Positions 5,580 to 10,347 of a DNA stretch of 10,347 bases are shown one piece after another; position 1 is the stretch's first letter; each line of letters starts with the position of its first letter. The position numbers were made by a program, and so were the translations under genes. The DNA comes from Bacteriovoracaceae bacterium UBA7695 (GTDB lineage Bacteria; Bdellovibrionota; Bacteriovoracia; Bacteriovoracales; Bacteriovoracaceae), in assembly GCA_002482685.1 (NCBI GenBank), contig DLGL01000119.1, forward strand, positions 1 to 10,347, in the 5' to 3' direction. Below the pieces are notes generated by a model, which was not told the origin of the DNA, searched no databases, and worked only from the letters and a program-made list of their open reading frames with translations.

Positions 5580-7490
5580 ATGAATAAACCATTTACGCCC
5601 CCTGCCAATGTTAGTGACATTCTCTCTCGCCTGACGCGACCTAAAACCGCCGTCATCACGGGAGGAATGCCTTACGCTAACGGTCCACTTCACCTGGGTC
5701 ATCTGGCCGGCGCTATGGTTCCACCAGATATCACGGCCCGCTATATGCGTATGCTGATTGGTAAAGAAAATGTTTTATTTGTAAGTGGCAATGATGATCA
5801 CGGATCGACCTCTGAAGTCGCAGCGATTAAAGCGGGAATGGCGGTCAGAGAATTTATTGATCAGATTCATGATAAGCAAGTTGAGACAACAAACCGTTAC
5901 GGAATTTCTTACGATATTTTTTCTGGAACCTCTCAGCCAGATTGTTTCCCTATCCATGAAGAGACTTCTCAAGAATTCATGAAGAAACTTTTTAAAAATG
6001 GCATGTTAGTAAAAAAAACCACCAAACAGTGGTTTGATCCCAAGCTTAGCCGTTTTCTTCAGGACCGTAATGTCACAGGAAAATGTCCCAACACCAATTG
6101 CACTAATGAAGCTGCCTACAGTGATGAGTGCGAAGTCTGCGGCACTCAATATGATCCTTCCCAGCTCATCAACCCGAAATCATCTCTTTCGGATGCTACG
6201 CCGGAACTAAAAGACACCGCCCATTTGTGGCTTGATATGTGGAAGGTTTCTGATCAGCTCACAGAGTGGATTAAATCTAAACAGAATAAGTGGCGAAAAG
6301 GTGTTTTTAACGAAGTCTTTGAAACCGTTCAACCAGCATTTCAGTTTGATAATTCACATGAGACAGCGTTTAAAGAAATGCGTGAGTCACTTCCCAAACA
6401 TAAGTCTCGGTACGCTCCTGGAAAAAAAGTTGTTGTTCAGTTCGAAAATAAAGAGTTTTTTAATACTGGGCTCAAGATGATGGAAGAGAAGGGGATTCCT
6501 TGCCAGCTAATGGATGGATGGGCCCACCGTTCAATCACTCGGGATGTGACTTGGGGGATTTCTGTTCCGTCGGAGATCGACCCAGAAATGAAAGGGAAAA
6601 CACTCTACGTCTGGCCTGATTCATTGATTGCTCCCATCTCGTTTACAAAAGTCGCCCTTAAAAAACAAGGGCGTGATCCTAAGGAGTGGGAGCGCTTCTG
6701 GAAAGATCCTGATGCTAAAATTTTTCAATTCCTGGGCCAGGATAATGTTTACTTCTACGTCCTCATGCAAGGAGCGATGTGGTTTGGCGTGAATGACAAC
6801 TACACTCTGACTGACGTTTATTCAGTCTTTCATCTGATGGTTAACGGCGAGAAAATGAGTAAGTCCCGCGGAAACTTTTATAGTGGTGATCAATTAACTG
6901 AAGAGATGGGTTTTGATCCGGATCAGGTGAGATACTTCCTTTCAACATTAGGTCTTCCGGAGAAGCAATCAAATTTTGATTTTGAAACATTTAAAGAACG
7001 AAATAAATTTCTCGCAGGTCCGATGAACGCCGCCATTGAAAAACCAATTTCGGCCGTTCACTCCCGTTTTGAAGGTAAGGTTCCGGAGGGTAAGCTTCTT
7101 GAGAAGGCCGAAAAAGAGACAATGAAAATTGTTCAGCTCTACGTGAAGAACATGGAGAAGGCCGACTACATTACCCTACTGGGGCAGATCGAAAACTACG
7201 CTCGCCTGATCAATAGCTTCTTTGTTCAGTATAAGCCGCATGATGACCGGGCAGATCTTCAGGGACGTCAGGATGCCCTCTATAGCTGCTTCTATGTATT
7301 AAAAAATCTCATGATCATGCTTCACCCCTTTGTTCCCCAGACCATGGAGAGAGTGAGGCAATCGCTTAATCTTCCAGAAAGTGTTTTTACCATTGATCAG
7401 TTGGGAGAAGGCATTGAGGCAGGCCACATGATCGGTCAGAAACAGCAGTTTTTTGCTGCTGTCGATGGTGTTGAACAAGGTCAGGACTAA
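5580..7490 (+). CDS. metG: Divergent methionyl-tRNA synthetase-like class I aaRS
   Basis: This class I aminoacyl-tRNA synthetase is closest to MetRS. It has 'MPYANGPLHLGH' with the HIGH box at 38-41, 'GNDDHG' (70-75), a zinc knuckle with Cys169, Cys174, Cys184 and Cys187, KMSKS at 425-429, and a helical anticodon-binding region to about 590. There is no C-terminal tRNA-binding OB domain. Several points are unlike standard MetRS. About 65-70 extra residues (roughly 243-310) precede 'RSITRDVTWGISVP'. The normally invariant YVWxDAPIGY is 'YVWPDSLIAP' (343-352). The position of the Met-pocket histidine (His301 in E. coli) is Tyr393 in 'VYFYVL'. The anticodon-reading Trp after Pro appears to be His554. 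I chose the ATG at 5580 (636 aa); a TTG at 5562 would add six residues and has GCAGGGA almost touching it. It may be the cell's only MetRS or a specialised paralogue. Confidence 0.85.
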   Translation: MNKPFTPPANVSDILSRLTRPKTAVITGGMPYANGPLHLGHLAGAMVPPDITARYMRMLIGKENVLFVSGNDDHGSTSEVAAIKAGMAVREFIDQIHDKQVETTNRYGISYDIFSGTSQPDCFPIHEETSQEFMKKLFKNGMLVKKTTKQWFDPKLSRFLQDRNVTGKCPNTNCTNEAAYSDECEVCGTQYDPSQLINPKSSLSDATPELKDTAHLWLDMWKVSDQLTEWIKSKQNKWRKGVFNEVFETVQPAFQFDNSHETAFKEMRESLPKHKSRYAPGKKVVVQFENKEFFNTGLKMMEEKGIPCQLMDGWAHRSITRDVTWGISVPSEIDPEMKGKTLYVWPDSLIAPISFTKVALKKQGRDPKEWERFWKDPDAKIFQFLGQDNVYFYVLMQGAMWFGVNDNYTLTDVYSVFHLMVNGEKMSKSRGNFYSGDQLTEEMGFDPDQVRYFLSTLGLPEKQSNFDFETFKERNKFLAGPMNAAIEKPISAVHSRFEGKVPEGKLLEKAEKETMKIVQLYVKNMEKADYITLLGQIENYARLINSFFVQYKPHDDRADLQGRQDALYSCFYVLKNLMIMLHPFVPQTMERVRQSLNLPESVFTIDQLGEGIEAGHMIGQKQQFFAAVDGVEQGQD

Positions 7491-7492
7491 TT

Positions 7493-7870
7493 ATGGGTAA
7501 GACTTTTGCGATAGTTTTCATGTCCATGAGTCTTACCAGTGCATTTGCTCAGATCAATCGACCGACCCTAAATGATATATCACTTAAGATGAATAAAGAT
7601 CTGCCTGAAGTTTGGGACCCAGTGACTAAACTTATCTCGACTTCTGTTCAAAATGATAACTTATACTACCACTTTAAAATAGATGCTACTCAGGCCGAGT
7701 ACGATAAGTTTATACCCAAAGTTAAGGCGCAGGTTCTAAGTAGCGTTTGCTCAAAGTCTCGTGAAAAGTTTTTACTTAAAGAGCTTAAAGCTAACCTTGT
7801 TTACAGTTACGAAAGTGTCAAAGGTGGGTCTCTGGGTGAGTTCATGGTCCGTTCAGGGCATTGTCTTTAG
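7493..7870 (+). CDS. Small secreted protein of unknown function, two cysteines
   Basis: This is a 125-residue protein with a clear Sec signal peptide (1-19, ending 'SLTSAFA') and a mature part of about 106 residues. I do not recognise a named family with confidence. The mature protein has exactly two cysteines, Cys86 in 'VCSKSREKFLL' and Cys124 at the penultimate position, suited to one periplasmic disulfide. The arrangement of a Cys-containing helix, a 'YSYES...GEFMV' beta hairpin and a final Cys resembles small conserved periplasmic proteins known only as hypotheticals. The ATG has AGGA (7483-7486) 6 nt upstream, inside the end of the synthetase gene, and begins 2 nt after that gene's stop, so the two are co-transcribed. 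A rho-independent terminator follows 18 nt after the stop. Confidence 0.8.
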   Translation: MGKTFAIVFMSMSLTSAFAQINRPTLNDISLKMNKDLPEVWDPVTKLISTSVQNDNLYYHFKIDATQAEYDKFIPKVKAQVLSSVCSKSREKFLLKELKANLVYSYESVKGGSLGEFMVRSGHCL

Positions 7871-7888
7871 AGGTTCGTTCTATGGCAT

Positions 7889-7915
7889 AAAAAAAGCTCC
7901 TTTCGGAGCTTTTTT
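7889..7915. terminator. Bidirectional rho-independent terminator
   Basis: The hairpin has an 11-bp stem, AAAAAAGCTCC (7890-7900) and GGAGCTTTTTT (7905-7915), with a TTTC loop. An A-run on the left and a T-run on the right let it act in both directions. It ends the metG-like operon on the plus strand and the convergent small lysine-rich gene on the minus strand. Confidence 0.92.
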
Positions 7916-7922
7916 ATTCTTC

Positions 7923-8129
7923 CTAGATCTTCTTTAAGAGATCAGATTTTAAATTCATCGCCGCTTTCGAGAGATCATTTTTAATTTTATTGAGCTCTGG
8001 CTCAATATCATCGGCAATCTCCTGAATGGTACTTCTCATATTTTTTTTCACTGTCGTTTTGGCCTTAGAGATGGCCTTCTTAGCATTTGATCTGGCGAAA
8101 AAAATGTTCTTTTTGAAAGAAAAACTCAT
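7923..8129 (-). CDS. Small lysine-rich helical protein of unknown function
   Basis: I do not recognise this 68-residue protein. It is rich in lysine (about 14) and alanine, has no cysteine, tryptophan or signal peptide, and looks helical along most of its length. The N-terminal half is strongly basic ('SNAKKAISKAKTTVKKN') and the C-terminal half is amphipathic with acidic residues ('IADDIEPELNKIKNDL'), so a coiled coil or self-associating helix is plausible. I choose the ATG at 8129 because a near-perfect ribosome site, AAGGAGG, lies 4 nt upstream; an earlier in-frame ATG at 8174 has no such site. The gene converges on the metG-like operon and shares its terminator. The strong ribosome site and own terminator argue that it is real and well expressed. 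DNA-binding or structural roles are possible, but nothing in the sequence decides. Confidence 0.72.
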   Translation of the reverse strand: MSFSFKKNIFFARSNAKKAISKAKTTVKKNMRSTIQEIADDIEPELNKIKNDLSKAAMNLKSDLLKKI

Positions 8130-8249
8130 AGGACCTCCTTGGTCTAAGGAGCTAATCTGCATATATCGTACCATTTTAGGGTCAGGCTAACATCTTGGTT
8201 TTTCATCGAAAATGGGCTTTCTACGTGGCATTCTGACCAGTTCGCAGGC

Positions 8250-8266
8250 CGTCTAAAGATTAGACG
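8250..8266. repeat. Perfect 7-bp inverted repeat upstream of the J-domain gene
   Basis: CGTCTAA-AGA-TTAGACG is a perfect palindrome with a 3-nt centre. It lies in the 219-bp gap between two divergently transcribed genes (the lysine-rich gene, minus, and the J-domain gene, plus). It has no T-run, so it is more like an operator than a terminator. No convincing -35/-10 pair was found in the gap; a TACTAT at 8314-8319 could be a -10 for the J-domain gene. Confidence 0.4.
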
Positions 8267-8348
8267 ACCAAGTAAAGGTTTCACTTGAGCACCACTCGCA
8301 TGACAAGTCCAGATACTATGAACTTCAGCAATTACAAAAGAAGGTTTT

Positions 8349-9281
8349 ATGAACAATTTTCCAAACCACTATGAAACTCTAAACGTATCTAAGGATGCCT
8401 CATCTGAAGAAATCAGAGCTTCTTACCACAGCCTTTGTAAACTTTTTCATCCAGATCTTAACCCTGATATTCAGGACGGTATCTCGATGATTGAAGAGCT
8501 GACGATAGCTTACGAAGTTCTTAAAGATGTTAACGCCAGACAAGACTACGATATGAAATACTTAATCGAGATGAGACGCAAATCAGCTCCGAAGAAAGTT
8601 GCCGCAGTGGAAGCCCTTCCGGCCTTACCATCTCTTCCGGAGCTTCCGGTAGAAGCGAATGAAGCACCTATCTATCTTCAGGCACCACTTCATAAACAAC
8701 CTAAATCTAAGACCGTTTTTGCTTTAACTGCAGCGGCCGTTGCTGCCATCGCAGTTGTGGGAGCCTTGAGTCTTGGTACCCTCATGCCGAAGAATACAAC
8801 TTCAAAACTTAACCTTGTGGACATAAACGAAGTTATTTCAAAATCAACTTTTGTCCGCCCTTCAGCGGCTCCAAATGGTTCACCATTTCCTGAGACCAGC
8901 GCCTACATTCAGGGTTATGAACTTGGGAGAAATGACGGGACCTCTTCACTTTTGGTGAGTAATGCAAAAGGTGAGAGTGATGTTTATCTAAAACTTATCT
9001 CTGTAGATGACAATAAGCCTTCAGCAGTAAGACATGTGTTTATTAAAGCTAAATCAGATTTCACAATTGAGAATCTTGCAACAGGGAAATACGAAGTTCA
9101 GTACCTTGATCTTGTTGCTGGTCTGGCAGGTAAGTCGGAAATGTTTTCAGTTGAAGAAACTAAGACAGATATCGGGATTAAGTCGACAAGTCTTAAAGTA
9201 ACTCTTCAAACAGCCGTAAATGGGGTTATGAAAGTACAGAATGTTTCAATTGATGACTTTAATTCACTCGCTTCACTTTAA
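8349..9281 (+). CDS. Membrane-anchored J-domain (DnaJ-like) protein
   Basis: This 310-residue protein has an N-terminal J domain (about 7-68). The HPD tripeptide needed to stimulate DnaK ATPase is at 34-36, helix II is 'SSEEIRASYHSLCKLF', and helix III is 'MIEELTIAYEVLKD' with 'RQDYD'. Next come a basic stretch and a proline-rich linker with 'LPALPSLPELP' (90-100), one membrane helix (about 122-146) and an extracytoplasmic C-terminal region of about 160 residues. That region looks beta-rich ('SDVYLKLISVDD', 'TGKYEVQYLDLVAGLAGKSEMF'). There is no zinc-finger or substrate-binding domain of classical DnaJ. The predicted topology puts the J domain in the cytoplasm and the C-terminal domain in the periplasm. 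AAGAAGG lies 4 nt before the ATG. It appears monocistronic, with its own terminator. The J domain is certain; the target and the C-terminal domain's role are unknown. Confidence 0.9.
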   Translation: MNNFPNHYETLNVSKDASSEEIRASYHSLCKLFHPDLNPDIQDGISMIEELTIAYEVLKDVNARQDYDMKYLIEMRRKSAPKKVAAVEALPALPSLPELPVEANEAPIYLQAPLHKQPKSKTVFALTAAAVAAIAVVGALSLGTLMPKNTTSKLNLVDINEVISKSTFVRPSAAPNGSPFPETSAYIQGYELGRNDGTSSLLVSNAKGESDVYLKLISVDDNKPSAVRHVFIKAKSDFTIENLATGKYEVQYLDLVAGLAGKSEMFSVEETKTDIGIKSTSLKVTLQTAVNGVMKVQNVSIDDFNSLASL

Positions 9282-9286
9282 TATCT

Positions 9287-9330
9287 AAAAAAAAGCCCCA
9301 GTCCGCTACGAACGGACTGGGGCTTTTTTT
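9287..9330. terminator. Strong rho-independent terminator after the J-domain gene
   Basis: An 11-bp GC-rich stem, GCCCCAGTCCG (9295-9305) with CGGACTGGGGC (9313-9323), and a 7-nt loop is followed by seven Ts (9324-9330) and preceded by eight As. It lies 5 nt after the J-domain stop codon. The A-run would let it work in reverse too, but no minus-strand gene ends here. Confidence 0.95.
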
Positions 9331-9337
9331 ATTTCTT

Positions 9338-9346
9338 TGCTACAAT
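9338..9346 (+). promoter_or_regulatory. Extended -10 promoter placing +1 at the next ATG
   Basis: TG-C-TACAAT (9338-9346) is an extended -10 element directly after the terminator. Its hexamer ends 6 nt before the ATG at 9353, so the predicted first transcribed base is that start codon. There is no Shine-Dalgarno sequence and no recognisable -35, since that position falls in the terminator stem. A leaderless mRNA is the simplest reading. Confidence 0.5.
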
Positions 9347-9352
9347 ATTTTC

Positions 9353-9601
9353 ATGAACTCTGAATACTTTTCTGCACTAAAAATCCTCGAACAAGAACAC
9401 ATAAAATACCATATGGTACCGATGAAGCATGTCCAGATTCATTGGCTAATGCTTAAACTTGCCTGGAAATATAAGGTCGCCGGAGAATTTCTGGGTCAGA
9501 TTCCACGTCTCTTACTGGCCGCCCCAGGATCTCTTTTAAAGAAGGCTCCCAAAGGTAATGTGGGCTCAACCCGGATGGGCATATTTGAGACCAGGGAGTA
9601 A
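9353..9601 (+). CDS. DUF3703-like small protein
   Basis: This is an 82-residue, mostly helical protein that resembles the DUF3703 family of uncharacterised proteins. The matching features are an 'E-H' helix near residues 14-16, 'HVQIHWLMLKLAWKYK' (26-41), the 'GQIPRLLLAAPGSLL' segment (48-62) and the closing 'P-x-GN-x-G' (66-71). It is shorter at the N terminus than members I recall (about 110-120 aa), but the conserved core is complete. No signal peptide or cysteine is present. The ATG at 9353 has no ribosome site and sits at the predicted +1 of an extended -10 promoter. Its TAA is immediately followed by the ATG of the deacylase gene with no spacer, so the two are co-transcribed. The biochemical function of the family is unknown; the assignment is from memory of the motif pattern. 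Confidence 0.72.
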   Translation: MNSEYFSALKILEQEHIKYHMVPMKHVQIHWLMLKLAWKYKVAGEFLGQIPRLLLAAPGSLLKKAPKGNVGSTRMGIFETRE

Positions 9602-10087
9602 ATGGTGAGTGATATAAAGCCTGTCATGACGACGGCCATACGGTCTTTAATCGAACATAAAATTGTTTTTACGAATCATTTTTATAAATACGAAGAGAAA
9701 GGTGGCACTGCGGTTTCTTCCCGGGAGTTAGGAGTTCTTGAGCACCATGTGATTAAAACACTGATCATGGAAACCGAGACACGTTTACCCCTCATTGTTT
9801 TAATGCATGGAGACCGGCAGGTCTCAACCAAGCAACTGGCACGTGAGATGGGAGTGAAAACTGTTTCTCCCTGTGATCCTGATACCGCCAATAAACATTC
9901 AGGGTATATGGTTGGGGGGACCTCTCCTTTTGGAACCAAAAAGAAAATGCCGGTTTTTATGGAAAAGACTATTCTGGAACTGGAGCGCATCTACATTAAT
10001 GGTGGCAAGAGAGGGTATCTCGTAAGTGTCAGACCTGAAGATGTGGTAAAAGTTTTGTCTCCCAGAATCGTCGAGATAACAGCTTAA
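9602..10087 (+). CDS. ybaK: YbaK/EbsC family Cys-tRNA(Pro)-type deacylase
   Basis: This 161-residue cytoplasmic protein belongs to the YbaK/EbsC family of free-standing editing domains, which hydrolyse mischarged aminoacyl-tRNA (classically Cys-tRNA-Pro, acting with ProRS). Visible family features are an N-terminal 'IEHKIVFTNHFYKYE', the conserved lysine in 'VIKTLI' (Lys52), 'QVSTKQLAREMGVKTV' (73-88), the hallmark 'GYMVGGTSPFG' (101-111) and 'YINGGKRG' (131-138). Length is normal. The ATG at 9602 directly follows the upstream stop, with GGGAG (9594-9598) 3 nt away; GTG at 9605 or ATG at 9626 are alternative starts. It forms a two-gene unit with the DUF3703-like gene. Which mischarged tRNA it clears cannot be told from sequence. 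No terminator is evident after it. Confidence 0.93.
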   Translation: MVSDIKPVMTTAIRSLIEHKIVFTNHFYKYEEKGGTAVSSRELGVLEHHVIKTLIMETETRLPLIVLMHGDRQVSTKQLAREMGVKTVSPCDPDTANKHSGYMVGGTSPFGTKKKMPVFMEKTILELERIYINGGKRGYLVSVRPEDVVKVLSPRIVEITA

Positions 10088-10130
10088 AATAGTCAGGCTT
10101 ATTCATCTATATATTCGTTGGACTTGGTCT

Positions 10131-10136
10131 TATAAT
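10131..10136 (+). promoter_or_regulatory. Consensus -10 element placing +1 at the next ATG
   Basis: TATAAT (10131-10136) is a perfect -10 hexamer ending 6 nt before the ATG at 10143, so the predicted +1 is the start codon itself. No Shine-Dalgarno sequence precedes that ATG and the -35 region is weak. Confidence 0.5.
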
Positions 10137-10142
10137 TTTCCC

Positions 10143-10347
10143 ATGAATTTAAAAAATTACTATCATGAAAATCCATCTCGTTCTACAGCGGGAATCCTTA
10201 AGGCCTACGACAACGTCGACCACAAGACTGCCATTTGGAATGCATTTGTTGACTCGGGTCTTGAAGGAATTAATGACGATGATTTCTCCATTCTTCCCAG
10301 AGTTATCCCGGCATCGTATTTTCCTGTCATCGAAAAAACATGTAAGG
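10143..10347 (+). CDS. 5' part of a gene resembling circularly permuted ATP-grasp proteins
   Basis: The frame is open from the ATG at 10143 to the window end (68 codons), so only the N terminus is seen. The segment 'FSILPRVIPASYFPVIEK' closely follows the N-terminal '(F)DLIPRIIPAxEWxxIE' pattern I know from circularly permuted type 2 ATP-grasp proteins (DUF404/DUF407 group), which often occur with a DUF403 (alpha-E) partner. The preceding helix-rich stretch ('SRSTAGILKAYDN...KTAIWNAFVDSG') fits the start of such proteins. There is no signal peptide. The ATG lacks a ribosome site and lies 6 nt after a perfect TATAAT. The family call is tentative because the catalytic part lies outside the window. 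Confidence 0.6.
   Translation, partial: MNLKNYYHENPSRSTAGILKAYDNVDHKTAIWNAFVDSGLEGINDDDFSILPRVIPASYFPVIEKTCK

Noticed and set aside
8144..8356. Minus-strand open frame of 70 codons in the gap upstream of the J-domain gene
   Set aside because: It overlaps the J-domain start codon and the ribosome site and upstream part of the lysine-rich gene, has no ribosome site or clear signal peptide, and contains the palindrome and likely promoters.
9682..9990. Minus-strand open frame of 102 codons opposite the YbaK-type gene
   Set aside because: It is antisense to a clearly recognisable conserved gene, has no ribosome site and no family resemblance.

Overview
The window looks like chromosomal DNA from a Gram-negative bacterium of moderate GC content. 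It has genes for a predicted outer-membrane protein, several predicted exported proteins and MerR-type metal regulation. The mix of short tightly packed operons, small lysine-rich proteins and a membrane-anchored J-domain protein would suit the Bdellovibrionota (Bacteriovorax/Peredibacter type). That placement is a guess, because no rRNA or other marker is present. I see no insertion sequence, tRNA, phage gene or CRISPR array.

Left part (1-4990, possibly to 5502) is a copper-response divergon. On the minus strand, copA (Cu+ P-type ATPase), cueR (MerR-family Cu+ sensor) and azlC-azlD (branched-chain amino acid exporter type) overlap end to end by 4, 1 and 4 nt, so they form one translationally coupled operon. 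On the plus strand a divergent operon encodes a secreted probable outer-membrane protein, a periplasmic MerP-like HMA protein and a MerT-like inner-membrane protein. A GNAT acetyltransferase follows 5 nt later. The 141-bp gap between the operons holds two CueR-type dyads, one per direction, each placed in a promoter with the 19-bp spacer typical of MerR-activated promoters. My reading is that one sensor drives cytoplasmic Cu+ export and an envelope copper-handling module at once.

Middle part (5503-7915) holds a divergent class I methionyl-tRNA synthetase-like gene. HIGH, KMSKS and zinc-knuckle motifs are kept, but the Met-pocket signatures are altered, there is an insertion of about 65-70 residues, and the C-terminal tRNA-binding domain is absent. 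A small secreted protein gene follows, then a bidirectional terminator shared with a convergent small lysine-rich gene (7923-8129, minus).

Right part (8175-10347) holds a membrane-anchored J-domain protein with its own strong terminator, a DUF3703-type small protein directly followed by a YbaK/EbsC-type aminoacyl-tRNA deacylase, and the 5' end of a gene resembling circularly permuted ATP-grasp proteins that runs off the window. Three genes (5580, 9353, 10143) have no Shine-Dalgarno but carry a -10-like hexamer 6-7 nt before their ATG, which suggests leaderless transcripts.
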